DNA of 64,000 nucleotides from Ahaetulla prasina (lineage: Eukaryota > Chordata > Lepidosauria > Squamata > Colubridae): assembly GCF_028640845.1 (NCBI RefSeq), contig NC_080548.1:18535321-18599320 (forward strand), given 5' to 3'. Made by a program: the position numbers and the translations under genes. The notes beneath the pieces were generated by a model that was given only the letters and a program-made list of their open reading frames with translations, was not told the origin of the DNA and did not search any database. Shown piece after piece: positions 1 to 10,041 of the stretch. Every line of letters begins with the position of its first letter. Position 1 is the first letter of the stretch.

Positions 1-296
1 TTTTCTTTGGTGTTTTAAATACAATAATGCAGTTGTGAGTCATTAATCTGAAAATTCGGATCTCCGTATGAAAGAAAATAGGTACTGAATTCATTTATTA
101 AATTATGTATTGCTGACTGAAAGAATTTCCAATTATTTAAATTTCTAATGCTCAACTTTAATGGGAAAACATGCATTACTTCTTAAATAACAGTGTGAAT
201 ACATGCAAGCTTTACTTCCCATTAATTTCCCAATATATAGTTCTCAGAACAAAACAAAAAGTCCTAACTGTTAATTTTCATGATAGCACAAATCCA
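1..296. other. AT-rich non-coding stretch, nothing recognised
   Basis: No exon, splice pair or known repeat could be seen on either strand. By position it should be intron of the L3MBTL-type gene, downstream of the exon ending at 1525. The next expected exon, encoding the start of the second MBT repeat, was looked for on the minus strand and not found. Confidence 0.4.
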
Positions 297-440
297 GCTG
301 AGTGACCTTGGGCCAGTCCTCCTCTCTCAACCCTAGGAGCAGACAATGGCAAATCTTTCCCCAAAAATCTTGCTAAGAAAACTGCAGGGACTAGTTCAGG
401 CAATCACCAGCAGTCAACACTGATTTGAAGACACACACAT
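297..440 (+). repeat. SINE fragment, tRNA-derived squamate type
   Basis: Contains the phrase TGAGTGACCTTGGGCCAGTC that recurs in the SINEs at 27.8 and 50.2 kb, followed by the usual degraded body. The tRNA-like head is not readable here, so this is a partial copy. Confidence 0.5.
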
Positions 441-524
441 GGTAGTAGAAAAATGTAGTTAATCTTTCATGAAAAATCTATATTTTGTGGCTATTATGCA
501 ATAGCTAATGCAGTCTGTTATTAA

Positions 525-752
525 CAGCAGCTGCCTGCAATTACTGCAGGTTACTAGTCCCACCAGGCCCAAGGTTGACTCAGCCTTCCATCCTTTATAA
601 GGTAGGTAAAATGAGGACCCAGATTGCTGGGGGCAATAAGTTGACTTTGTATATAAATATACAAATAGAATGAAGACTATTGCTAACATAGTGTAAGCCG
701 CCCTGAGTCTTTGGAGAAGGGCGGGATATAAATGCAAACAATAATAAAAAAA
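525..752 (+). repeat. SINE with CR1-like 3' tail
   Basis: The body includes GACTCAGCCTTCCATCC and AAATGAGGACCCAGATTG. The 3' end has GCCGCCCTGAGTCTTTGGAG, then GGCGGGATATAAATG and an A-rich tail with AATAATA. The same body runs in reverse at 20.2 kb and, less closely, at 53.3 and 54.3 kb. The 3' end matches the 3' end of the CR1 LINEs at 57.05 and 60.06 kb, which suggests that the SINE used that LINE for mobilisation. Confidence 0.7.
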
Positions 753-1143
753 AAACGTGGGTGTCAGGCTCAATCTCATTTCTTTCCCTTTTAACCAATT
801 CAGTGATTTAACATGAGATTAGTCTCTTGATTAAAGCTATCACTTGGTTCGACCATTATTTGTTTAAACTAAGTTTCTCAGAAACAAGCCTTGATCAGAT
901 TGTAGTTTAAAAAGAGCAGAGCTCCCAGTTTGTAGAAAATGGGAATACACTGTTCTTTGGGGAAAAAGAGCAGATGTGCCCTCTCCCTTTATCACAACTT
1001 GGAGAAAGAGGGGAAGGAGAAGAATTTAAGGACTTTAAATAAAGTTGCACCTCAAGATGATCAACCTAAAAATAACTGTTTCCTCTGAAAGATTTCACTT
1101 ACAACAGGCTCTGTAGTCCAAATACTACAGTCCAAAGTCCCAG

Positions 1144-1176
1144 ATAGGTAGGTAGGTAGGTAGGTAGATAGATATA
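1144..1176. repeat. (GGTA)n/(GATA)n microsatellite
   Basis: Tandem GGTA units change to GATA units. It lies in an intron of the L3MBTL-type gene. Confidence 0.85.
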
Positions 1177-1208
1177 CATATACATTTTCTGAGGTTTTCG
1201 CGGGTGTT

Positions 1209-1442
1209 TGTATGTAGGTCTTTGGTTATTCGGGTTTTCTCCTGCGTAAAATTGGAAGTGTCATGGCAACGTTTCGACGATGTCTCATTCGTCATCTTCA
1301 GGCTTCAGCTTCATGCTTCTGGGAGCTTGAAGCACGAAGCTGAAGCCTGAAGATGACGAATGAGACTTTGTCGAAACGTCGCCAAGACACTTCCAATTTT
1401 ACGCGGGAGAAAACACAAATAACCAAAGCCCTACATACACAC
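1209..1442. repeat. Foldback element, about 112-nt inverted arms
   Basis: Two arms of about 112 nt (1209-1320 and 1331-1442) are reverse complements with few mismatches and are separated by about 10 nt. The left arm contains TGTCTCATTCGTCATCTTC and the right arm contains its complement, GAAGATGACGAATGAGAC. It lies only about 80 nt past the donor of the exon ending at 1525, inside the intron. A transcript could fold into a long hairpin. Confidence 0.85.
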
Positions 1443-1519
1443 ACACACACACACACGCATATATACACATATACATACATAAATATACGCATATATATAC
1501 ACACACATGCACACACACC
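1436..1519. repeat. (CA)n/(TA)n microsatellite
   Basis: Imperfect CA/TA dinucleotide run. On the minus (gene) strand it reads as GT-rich sequence immediately after the splice donor at 1524. Confidence 0.9.
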
Positions 1520-1524
1520 TCTAC

Positions 1525-1660
1525 CTTTAGGAGGGAGCAGCTTGTGACCTGTTTTTTCACACCAGCCAACAGGATGGATATCTGTTGAATCAGCATTAAC
1601 CCAGAAGTCGTAAAACTCTGAATAACCATCAAAATGTAATCGCATTCGGTACCCCTGCAC
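1525..1660 (-). CDS. L3MBTL-type gene, exon: second half of MBT repeat 1
   Basis: On the minus strand the exon opens after acceptor TTGTAG (AG at 1662-1661) and closes at AAAG before donor GTAGAG. It is 136 nt, 45 codons plus one base. It encodes VQGYRMRLHFDGYSEFYDFW, then VNADSTDIHPVGWCEKTGHK and LLPPK. The HFDGY, YDFWVNAD and DIHPVGWCEKTGHKL motifs are the hallmark of MBT repeat 1 in L3MBTL1, L3MBTL3 and L3MBTL4. MBT repeats read mono- and dimethylated lysine on histones in the nucleus, although in L3MBTL1 repeat 2 is the main binder. The phase-1 end requires a further exon below base 1. The aligned Cys of GYR-type relatives (VCGYR) is Gln here. Family assignment is firm; which paralogue is not decided from the sequence. 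Confidence 0.93.
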
Positions 1661-2224
1661 CTACAACCGACCACAAAGACAAGATTGTTACCACTTTTGC
1701 AAAACATACAAAAAGGCCTGTGTTAAAAAAATTCTGCCCCTATTTCATTTTCAACACGATTAACTTTTAACAGTGGATGCATTCATTGTATTAATTTAGT
1801 AGTAGTGCTACAGTTCACAGACACTGTGTTTTGCACCCTTTACTTAGTAGAACTCGAGCATCTACAAAGAAAGTAACAGTGGAGTTTCTGCTTGGCACAA
1901 GCCTTTATTAAAACACACACACACACAGACAAGAACTGTATAAAAAGTCAATTAAAGATGTTCAGAATGTTGGTCTTATCTGTCAATATCTTTTCAGGCT
2001 ACCAATATTTTCTTTTTTTTTTGAGGGTGAAAAATATGAAGTTCACTTACCAATATATATCTACATTGCCAATACAGTACATTAAAATGTTTTTTTTAAA
2101 AAAAGGATTCATTAGTCAGTAGGCATTTCATTAACTTTAGCAGAATTAATTAACTGATCATTGATATGTTTTTCATCTGTCTTTCAGTTATTTTCTTTGT
2201 TATTTTAAAAAGTCAGACCAGTAC

Positions 2225-2329
2225 CTCAGCAACAGAAAGAACACAAAATAAAGATGGATGTTCAGGATCCAGTCCTTCAAGCTTCATTCCAACTTTAAAT
2301 CCATTTTTGTTTTGTGGAAAGGACTGAGA
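2225..2329 (-). CDS. L3MBTL-type gene, exon: first half of MBT repeat 1
   Basis: 105 nt, phase 0 at both ends. It encodes SQSFPQNKNGFKVGMKLEGL, then DPEHPSLFCVLSVAE. The acceptor chosen is CTACTGTAG (AG at 2331-2330) behind a pyrimidine-rich tract. A CAG six bases further in could also serve, but would drop the Ser-Gln that aligns with L3MBTL3 and L3MBTL1. The donor is GAG|GTACTG. NKNGFKVGMKLEG and the VLSVAEV junction are characteristic of MBT repeat 1. The exon joins the next one in frame to give a complete first MBT repeat. Confidence 0.93.
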
Positions 2330-2660
2330 CTACAGTAGAAAGAAATAAAATATTATTGTAGGCTTAACAAACTCCTTGTTGCCAGGTCAATGTGCAGAAA
2401 ATAAACAAAAATGAAAAGCAGGAATATCAAAAGTGTATAGTATTCCTTTTCTATAATTAAGGTTTAACTGACATTTTTTAAACGTTTTCTTGTTTTTTTA
2501 ATGTGGGAGTAAGCTGTTTATAGAAATGAAGAACTATTAAAGTTTAATTATCGGTTAGTGCAGTGTTTGAATTGACAGACTTGTGCTTCTAGTCTAAAAC
2601 GGTGCCTTAATGACAATCCATGGCGTGTTCATTTCTTAACTGGTAAAACACAGATTGCTG

Positions 2661-2772
2661 TTGTGATACAATTAGTCCTTGACTTACAACCACAATTGAG
2701 CCCAACGTTTCTGTTGCTAAGCAAGACAGTTGTTAAATGAATTTTGCCCCCATTTCATGACCTATCCTAAAT
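2661..2772. mobile_element. Tigger-like MITE fragment
   Basis: Begins TAGTCCTTGACTTACAACC and continues with CTGTTGCTAAGCAAGACAG, the same order as in the complete copies at 4422-4809 and 50609-51001. It is cut after about 110 nt, and the other terminal repeat is absent. Confidence 0.75.
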
Positions 2773-2927
2773 TTTAGTTAGCTCACAACATTATATAATA
2801 TAGTGTCTGAACTGAATTTCTGAATCTGACCTGGAGAAGCATCAGACCAAGAGACAGTATTATTCTGAAATTTGGACTCAGGCAAACATTAAATAAAATG
2901 CTGATAGCTGAAAGACTTGCTCATTCA

Positions 2928-3062
2928 TTCATTCACTCACTCATTCATTCATTCCTTCATTCAATTTATGTGCTGCCCATCTCACTATCAAGTGACTCTG
3001 GACAGCTTACAATGTCATAAAATAGCAATATAAGAAAGATAAAAATGTTTTTTAAAATTCCT
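2928..3062. repeat. (TTCA)n microsatellite plus LINE 3'-end-like stub
   Basis: About ten TTCA/CTCA units are followed by TGCTGCCCATCTCACTATCA and a GACAGCTTACAATGTC phrase. These resemble the antisense 3' ends of reptile LINEs or SINEs that seed such microsatellites. The element class is not certain. Confidence 0.5.
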
Positions 3063-3069
3063 CTAAGAA

Positions 3070-3952
3070 GCTGAGCTTTACATACAAAAACTGGCAGTGA
3101 AATATGGTTCAAATCAAGTATCTTCCCAATGCTGTATTTTCTATGATCTCCTTTTTATTTGAAGAAACTGAAATAATTTAGCATGGACGGGAAGGATGCT
3201 ATGTTCACATTTTCTATGATTTGGTTTTGTGCATATTGTTAGATATGGCAATTGGCTGCTACTTGTACCCTCACTTGTAATGATTACTTTTTAATAAGAT
3301 AATCTACAACATGCTAAAAGTCAAGGACCAATTAATGTCAGCACTATGCTAATTACCAAAGCTGAAAACTAGCTTTACACAGTTGCTGCCTGAGATATGA
3401 TCCTGGTGTCGAGCAATTTCATAGACACAAATTAAAACAGGGGTTGTGGGTAAAATTAAACGCGAAGATTAAACTGCTTACAATGGTTAATTCATATATT
3501 ATTCTTTTAACAAGCAAGATGCACAATAAAGCACACACAAGCTCGCACTGAATCCCTTTCAAGGCAAAAAAGTGAAACCTTGACCCTAGTTGCAACTTCT
3601 CTCTACTGAACTCAAAGTAAATGCAGTGCAAAGTAAAAATTTGATAAATCTTTATGGTTCAAGCACTCGTAAGGAGTGCTGAGATGTGTCTCCCTACTTG
3701 GATGCCATGAGAAAACTAGTATCTCTCTTCTACAAGCTAATTATGCAAGAGAAGAAGAGAGAACGAAGAAGGAGGTGAAGAAATACTCATCTCCACATCA
3801 ACAAACCCTATTTGGAAAGATGTAAAACCAGCATGAAACTCCCATATAACAATAATAATATGAAAGACGAGGCTGTTTTGGGCCTCTGTAGGTTTCTTAG
3901 AACTATGATGGACCCAGGCTTGTCTCTCTGCAGCATTGAAGAAATCACCTTG
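3070..3952. other. Intron sequence without recognised element
   Basis: AT-rich, with no splice-bounded exon and no clear repeat. The minus-strand open frame at 3419-3631 has no family resemblance and no usable splice sites. Confidence 0.4.
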
Positions 3953-3960
3953 GTCTTATT

Positions 3961-4279
3961 CAGTGTTAAAATCTAAATTTTTTTACTACCGGATCTTTGG
4001 GCATGGCTTGGTGGGTGTGGTGTGGCTTGGTGGGCTTGGCTTGGTAGACATGGCAGGAGAAGGATACTGCAAAATCCCCATTCCCACCCCACTCCTGGGG
4101 GAAGGATACTGCAAAATCCCCATTCCCCCCCCACTCCTGGGGGAAGGATACTGCAAAATCTTCATTCCCACCCCACTCTGGGGCCAGCCAGAGGTGGTAT
4201 TTGCCGGTTCTCCGAACTGCTCAAAATTTCCGCTACCGGTTCTCTAGAACCTGTCAAAACCTGCTGGACTTCACTCCTG
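3961..4279 (-). mobile_element. hAT-type MITE (family A) with 8-bp target duplication
   Basis: The ends read CAGTGTTAAAATCTAAA and TGGACTTCACTCCTG, imperfect inverted ends of the CAGNG type typical of hAT elements. The flanks are GTCTTATT (3953-3960) and GTATTATT (4280-4287), an 8-bp duplication with one mismatch. Internally there are tandem copies of GAAGGATACTGCAAAATC and the GGCTTGGTGGG repeats shared by all family A copies. No transposase is encoded. Confidence 0.9.
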
Positions 4280-4421
4280 GTATTATTGCTTCCAAGAAAA
4301 GAGCTCTTTAAGGGAGCAGATGGGTAAGATTTCAATATCCTTAACACATTCCATCTCATTACGGGATATGGTTCTTTAGTTTTCCCACCGACAAAAAAAC
4401 TCTGGGTCAAGGGCAAATGCA

Positions 4422-4809
4422 AAGGTAGTCCTTGACCTACAACCACAATTGAGTCCAACCTTTCTGTTGCTAAGCAAGACAGTTGCTAAGTGAGTTTTGC
4501 TCCATTTTACAACCTTTCTAGTCGCAGCTGTTAAAGTGAAGCACTGTAGTTCTAAAGTTCATAATAATACAGTTAATTGAATCTGGCTTCCCCATTGACT
4601 TTTGCTTGCCAGAGGGTCACAAAAGGTGATCACGACCCAGGGGACACTGCAACTGTCATCAATATGAGCCAATTGCCAAGCACCTCAATTTTGATCACGT
4701 GATCATGGGGATGCTGCAATGGTTTTAAAGATGAAAACAGCCATACATCACTTTTTTCAGTGGTGTTGTAACTTTGAACAGTCACTAGTTGTAAGTCGAG
4801 GACTACCTG
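4422..4809. mobile_element. Tigger-like (TA-target) MITE
   Basis: Starts near GGTAGTCCTTGACCTACAAC and ends TAAGTCGAGGACTACCTG followed by TA, so the ends are inverted copies. The interior has TCTGTTGCTAAGCAAGACAG, TTGATCACGTGATCATGGGG and related phrases found in six other copies. CAGG-type ends with a TA target fit the pogo/Tigger branch of Tc1/mariner. It is non-coding and lies 45 nt from a coding exon. Confidence 0.85.
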
Positions 4810-4853
4810 TATTCGATATTCATCCACAAAAAACCATTTAGGAGATTGCAAAC

Positions 4854-4942
4854 CTCTTTGAAAAGTTTCAAGGGAGCAGCTGGCATTCGTTCTTCTTCTA
4901 AGTATGTCATCCAGTTCCAAACATTCTTCTTTGCAGGAATAG
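4854..4942 (-). CDS. L3MBTL-type gene, exon: entry into MBT repeat 1
   Basis: 89 nt: two bases completing a codon plus 29 codons. The acceptor is TTTCTCAG (AG at 4944-4943) and the donor is GAG|GTTTGC, a weak but legal GT. It encodes IPAKKNVWNWMTYLEEERMP, then AAPLKLFKE. WxWxxYLEE followed by APxKLF is the conserved lead-in helix of MBT repeat 1 in L3MBTL1, L3MBTL3 and L3MBTL4. Phase 1 in and phase 0 out match both neighbours. The Tigger-like MITE at 4422-4809 ends just past the donor. Confidence 0.92.
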
Positions 4943-5067
4943 CTGAGAAATCAAAGATAGAATGGGGGGAAAAAATTGCTTCTGGGAGACAAGAGTATGG
5001 AACTACAAAGATCCACGGAAAGAGTAACGTGGGACAAGCGATAGCACACTTGTCATAATGTACTTAC

Positions 5068-5598
5068 CATATTTTTCGGACTATAAGACGCACCAGAGTA
5101 TAAGACGCACCAAGGTTTTGAAGAGGTGAACAAGAAAAAAAAAGTTTTTGCCCTCCCCAGCCCCCAGGAGCATTCTGCAGGCCTCCCAAACCCTCTGTGC
5201 ATCCCGTTTTTCACAAAAACAGGATGCACAGAGGGTTTGGGAGGCCTGCAGAGTGCTCCTGAGGGCTGGGGAAGGTATAAACATGACACGTGGGGGGTTT
5301 GGGAGGCCAAAAACAGGGTCTGCAGAGGGCTTGGGAGGCCTGCAGAGTGCTCCTGGGGGCTGGGGAGGGCAAAAACACCGCTCATTTTTGTGAAAAACGG
5401 GCCTGTTTTTGGCCTCCCAAACCCCCGTGTCATATTTTTGCCCTCCCCAGCCTCCCAAATCCTCTGCAGGCCCCATTTTTGTGGAAAATGGGCCTCTTTT
5501 TGGCAAAAGCGGGACACGTGGTGGTGGCAGTTGGGAGGCCAAAAATGGCCGTATTCGGTCTATAAGATGCACCAACATTTCCACCCTCCGAAAAGTAG
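5068..5598. mobile_element. Multi-palindromic TIR element
   Basis: Left end CATATTTTTCGGACTATAAG is repeated as GAGTATAAGACGCACC. The right end has GGTCTATAAGATGCACC and CTCCGAAAAGTAG, a rough inverse of the left end. Between them, GC-rich blocks such as GGGAGGCCTGCAGAGTGCTC occur several times in both orientations, giving stacked hairpins. Several long open frames here are by-products of the palindromes. The superfamily is not assigned because no convincing target duplication is seen. Confidence 0.65.
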
Positions 5599-5599
5599 G

Positions 5600-6340
5600 G
5601 TATACAATTGTGTGCAACACTGTGATAAAAATGTAAAGAACAGTTAAGAGTTTGTATTGTGATACAACAACGTATTTTACCATTTTGGCATTATCATGTT
5701 TAAAAGGGAACACCTATGTATTTAACGGGGGATTATAGATATTTCATTCTATTCATCATGTGAATATTTGATTGGATAGACTTAACCTTCTCATCACAAT
5801 AGCTGGATAGGAGATTTCAAAAAATCACACTTCTAATGCCATGATCATCCCTTCATTTTAGAGGATTCGTGAATCTTCTCATTTATAACATTCATAACAC
5901 AAACCCATATTATATATTTACTCAGAATTAATTTTTTTGGAATGGAACTTACTTACAATTTATATATATATATTGTTATACTGCCCATTTGTATCACCCC
6001 ACTCAAAAACCAAAATATCAAAATTTTATTTATCTTTTTCTGTCAACAAATTCACAACCTTTCTTCTGCAAGATTTAACTTGGACAAATATTGTAAAATC
6101 TGTCAAGTTTCTACCAATAGCTATGGCTTGCAAAGCCAGCTGATAGCCTCTTCTATCAGGTTTGGATTTTTTTCCTGTATTTCAAATTTTGCACTTCGTG
6201 TTTTATTGCTCTGAGACCATAAATAAACAATTTTGGCAATTTGGAGGGGAGAGGGCATAAGACTGCATGTATAGTTTACTGTTCACAGAAGAGACTGAGG
6301 CTAGATGACATAAAGGGAAACGTTCTAATATCGTAGCCCT
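5600..6340. other. AT-rich intron sequence, nothing recognised
   Basis: No repeat hallmark and no splice-bounded coding sequence was seen on either strand. Confidence 0.4.
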
Positions 6341-6347
6341 TCTAATA

Positions 6348-6741
6348 TGGGCAGTCCTCGACTTGTGGCCACAATGGAGTCCAATATTTCCATTGTTAAG
6401 CAAGATAGTTTTTAAATGCATTTTGCCCCAATTTAGGACTTTTTGGGCTGCAGTTGTTAAGTGAATCACTGCAGTTATTAACATGGTTGTTAAGTGAATC
6501 TGGCTTCCCCATTGACTTTGCTTGTCAGAAGGTCGCAAAAGAGGATCACATGATCTTGGGGCATAGCAACAGTCATAAATATATGCCAGTTGCCAACCGT
6601 CTGAATTTTGATTACATGACCATGGGGATGCTGCAACATGCAACGGTCATAAATGTGAAAAAATGGTCATAAGTCACTTTTTTCAATGTCGTAACTTTGA
6701 ATGTTCACTAAATGTATGGTTGTAAGTTAAGGGTTACAAGT
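6348..6741. mobile_element. Tigger-like MITE
   Basis: Starts GGGCAGTCCTCGACTTGTGG and ends TTGTAAGTTAAGGGTTACAAG before TA. The interior has the family phrases (GGCTTCCCCATTGACTTTGC, CATGACCATGGGGATGCTGC). It is more diverged at the right end than the 50.6-kb copy. Confidence 0.8.
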
Positions 6742-6810
6742 AATATATTTCACAAACTATAAAGATAAGTGTAAAATTGATGGAATGCTCTTTGTAACAT
6801 TAGTACTCTG

Positions 6811-7077
6811 CAGTAGTGGGTTTCAAATTTTTTTACTGCCGGTTCTGTGGGTGTGGCTTGGTGGGCGTGGCATGGCTTGGTGGGCGTGGCTTGGTAGGCA
6901 TGACAGGGGAAGGTTACTGCAAAATCCCCATTTCCTCCCGATCAACTAGGACTCGGGAGGCAGAAAATAGATGGGGGTGGGGCCAGTCAGAATTTTTACT
7001 ATCGGTTCTCTGAACTACTCAAAATTTCTGCTACCAGTTCTCCAGAACTGGTCAGAACCTGCTGAAACCCACCTCTG
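6811..7077 (-). mobile_element. hAT-type MITE (family A) with 8-bp target duplication
   Basis: The ends are CAGTAGTGGGTTTCAAA and GAAACCCACCTCTG. The flanks are GTACTCTG (6803-6810) and GTACTCTA (7078-7085), with one mismatch. The interior carries the GGCTTGGTGGGCGTGGC repeats and the ACTCAAAATTTCTGCTACC block. It inserted about 90 nt from the coding exon at 7170-7224. Confidence 0.92.
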
Positions 7078-7169
7078 GTACTCTAGGTATTATTATAGAG
7101 GTTGTCAAAGTACTCAATTTATAGCAGCATTTTTTATGGAACAGTAAAAGATCAGTTTCACACCCTTAC

Positions 7170-7224
7170 CTTGCTTCACTGATTTTGCATTCTTGCGGTT
7201 TTTTGGATTCAATTTATTCTTTTC
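7170..7224 (-). CDS. L3MBTL-type gene, small basic linker exon
   Basis: 55 nt with acceptor TTATCTAG (AG at 7226-7225) and consensus donor CAAG|GTAAGG. It encodes EKNKLNPKNRKNAKSVKQ plus the first base of the next codon. It starts in phase 0 and ends in phase 1, which fits both neighbours exactly. The peptide is lysine/asparagine-rich and links the acidic stretch to MBT repeat 1; no domain is claimed. The call depends mainly on splice sites and phase, since linker sequence is poorly conserved. Confidence 0.82.
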
Positions 7225-7644
7225 CTAGATAATACAAACCAGATGAAAACACACTGACATTTTTCATATGTCGTTAAACATCGTTTTCACTCTTTTGCCA
7301 GGTTTATTTTTTTGCTTAGTATTTTAAACTATCAGCAGAAATATCAAATATAAATAAAACAAATAAACTAAATACATTGAAATACAATATCTGCCATTTA
7401 GAGTAAAATAACAATTTTAAACTTTCTAATGCAGTAGTGTTCTCTGATGGCTAAATTTCAACATCAACTAATTTCTAATTTCCAGTAGTGAAATGGTGGT
7501 ATGTGTACTTTTCAAAATCTGATTCTTCAATAATTTTTTTTTCTGATAAAAGGGCAAAGCATGAAGATTTTCAATAATCTTCCTTTTTCCCTTTTGTTTT
7601 AATGTAAAATCACAATGTTATCATATTTATATGTATACAATGTG

Positions 7645-7673
7645 TATGTTTTGGTTTGGTTTGGTTTGGTTTC
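7645..7673. repeat. (GGTTT)n short tandem repeat
   Basis: Four to five GGTTT units in intron sequence. Confidence 0.8.
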
Positions 7674-7821
7674 TTTGACACAATAAGTAATATTTCTAAA
7701 AATATTACTTACCGGTAAATGTAAAAGGATTAATTAAATTTACGTGATAAATTCTTATCACTATAAGTTTCATTATAGCCTTCTGGCTACTCTTCCCATT
7801 AAATAAATCACATTTAATTAC

Positions 7822-7969
7822 CTCCTCCTCGTCTCCATTTTCTTCTTCTTCTTCAGAGTCTAAAAGCAGCTTCCTTTTCCTTCGAAGCCGCTTGGAGGGT
7901 CTATCGGTTTCTCGAATCTGACTGTTATTTGTCTGTTTCCCACAGTTGGTGGTATTGTCCTTAGACAGT
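7822..7969 (-). CDS. L3MBTL-type gene, exon: NLS and acidic region
   Basis: 148 nt with acceptor TTTTGGTAG (AG at 7971-7970) and donor GAG|GTAATT. After the split Arg it encodes LSKDNTTNCGKQTNNSQIRE, TDRPSKRLRRKRKLLLDSEE and EEENGDEEE. The KRLRRKRK run is a probable nuclear localisation signal, followed at once by an Asp/Ser/Glu acidic run. The same basic-then-acidic layout precedes MBT repeat 1 in L3MBTL1, and a related RKRKL..DS motif occurs in L3MBTL4. The phases are correct at both ends. Confidence 0.88.
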
Positions 7970-8261
7970 CTACCAAAAGATGCAATTACATGCACTTAGA
8001 AAACATTGTCTCTGAGATGGCATCAACGGTTAACATATTTCAAATCTGCACCATTTTCTTCTCTACAAACCTACCAATTTAAATTATATTCTACATTCTT
8101 TGGAGGTAATGTGCATGTAGGTATATATGTGGCTATATCTGATATTGCCTGTGTCAGATTCTCATTCGTAACTTAGATAATCAGCACTGATACTTTGGCA
8201 TGCACTTAAGGTTGTGCCCCATTTATCATTGCTGATTCTTATGTATTCATCTTCATTTAAC

Positions 8262-8478
8262 AACCCCATAATCCCTTGCAGGGTGGAGTCTGGGCAACTG
8301 AATGGAGCAAATGAAGTGTTTTAATGGCCAGATGACCTTCCTGTCGCCAATGCAGAGTTTTGTTCAGCAAATATCTCAGTGTGCTGAGAGAGAGAAATAT
8401 CTGCCTCCACCTAGGATTGAACTCACAGTCTCCTGATTGTGAGGCGACAGCTCCACCTCTAGGCCACCATACCACTCC
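8262..8478 (-). repeat. tRNA-derived SINE
   Basis: On the minus strand it begins AGTGGTATGGTGGCCTAGAG with a pol III A-box-like TGGCCTAGAGGTGG, then a B-box-like GTGAGTTCAATCCTAG. It then runs into CTCAGCACACTGAGATATT and CATTGGCGACAGGAAGGTC. It is distinct in sequence from the SINEs at 53-54 kb. Confidence 0.75.
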
Positions 8479-8489
8479 TGCTAATTCTT

Positions 8490-9560
8490 CTGTATTACTG
8501 CTCTTTAATTCTTTTTTTCATATTATTGACAAGCCAACCTATTAAAGTCTTCCGAATTGATGCAGCACAGACACTAAGGCATGTGGATAGTAAGCCACAA
8601 GCAGGGTTTAATCTAGAGCATTAATTCAACTGCTTAGCAAACAACTGTCATTCTTAGTTCTAGATTCCAATTTGATTTTTTAAGGCTGTGTTGTCTGCTC
8701 AGGAAAGAGTGGGTATTCTCCATTTGGAAATCACATGCTACATTTACCCTAACCTAACTAGGAAACTTCAACAAACCAACAACGTATCAGTCTGACTTAA
8801 CATGATATATGAACGTGGTTAATTTGTTCAATATTAATTCCCCATAATCAGGAATGTATGGATTTTATGGACACGAAAACCACAGACAAAGATGATGTCA
8901 CTTGAAGCATTGGCCCAGAGTTGCACGGATGAGATGGGTGATCATATAAATGGAAATAAATAAACATATACATACATTGTGCAACTGCACACAGAATGTA
9001 TGATATAATAGGCTACAACGGGGGAAATCCAGGAGGGGCACTGCAAAGTTAAAAAAAGAATTGCATTTTGTATTAACAGCATAAGACTTAGGGTTCCTTT
9101 TTATTGTTTCCCTCTGAAATTTTGATCACCAATGCCCATCTTCAATTTTTAATTAAAAAAATATTAAACTGAATTAAAGCAAACCGAGATTCCTCTGCAA
9201 ATGATATTCTGATATGATTGGGTCATTTACACAGTCCCATTTCTGGCCCTCCTGTTGGTTCTCAATATCCTTTCCAAACGTGGACATGAGAATCCAGAAG
9301 CCTTTTAGAAATGATTTTACATAGTTCAAAAACTATGGATGTGAACCTTTTATCCTCTTATTTCTTTTAAAGCCGGGGTTGCTTAGATCTAGCCTGCGTG
9401 GCCACCCTGGAAACAACGGACAGGCCCATGGTGCCTCTGCTAGCAAAAACGGAGCTTGGGAGGGCTACACGTGGCCTTGCCGGGATCTGTTTTCAGCCAC
9501 GATGGCCTCCTGCAACCCTCTGCCAGCAAAAAACAGAGCTCGGGGGTGGGGGGTGGGAAG
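8490..9560. other. Intron sequence, mostly unassigned
   Basis: AT-rich up to about 9360, then GC-richer with GCCTGCGTGGCC and several short open frames. The GC-rich part (9375-9565) has no splice-bounded coding sequence and is probably part of an older repeat. Confidence 0.35.
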
Positions 9561-9574
9561 GGGGCTGTGCACAG

Positions 9575-9902
9575 CAGAGGTGGTATTCAACAGGTTCTGA
9601 CCAGTTCTGGAGAACCGGTAGCGGAAATTTTGAGTAGTTCGGAGAACCGGTAAATACCACCTCTGACTGGCCCCACCCCCATCTATTCTCTGCCTCCCGA
9701 GTCCCAGCTGATCAGGAGGAAATGGGGATTTTGCAGTAACCTTCCTCTGGAGTGGGGAGGGAATGGAGATTTTACAGTATCCTTCCCCTGCCCCGCCCAC
9801 CAAGCCACACCCGCCAAGCCATGCCACGCCCACCAAGCCATGCCACACCCACCAAGCCATATTCACAGAACCGGTAGTAAAAAATTTTGAAACCTATCAC
9901 TG
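9575..9902 (+). mobile_element. hAT-type MITE (family A), perfect 8-bp target duplication
   Basis: The ends are CAGAGGTGGTATTCAAC and GAAACCTATCACTG. Both flanks read GTGCACAG (9567-9574 and 9903-9910). It contains AGAACCGGTAGCGGAAATTT, GATTTTGCAGTAACCTTCC and tandem CCACCAAGCCA units on this strand. It is non-coding. Confidence 0.94.
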
Positions 9903-10041
9903 GTGCACAGTCTCCCCGAGCTCCATTTTCGCTGGCAGAAGGCTGCAGGAGGCCATCGCTGCCGAAAACGGTTCTAAAGTGACCTTTCCAACGTAGATGT
10001 GCAGCTATATTGTTATCTGGTCTTTAATGAGTAAAGATATA

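Noticed and set aside
5053..5713. Overlapping open frames up to 210 codons
   Set aside because: They arise from repeated palindromic blocks inside the TIR element and share no domain.
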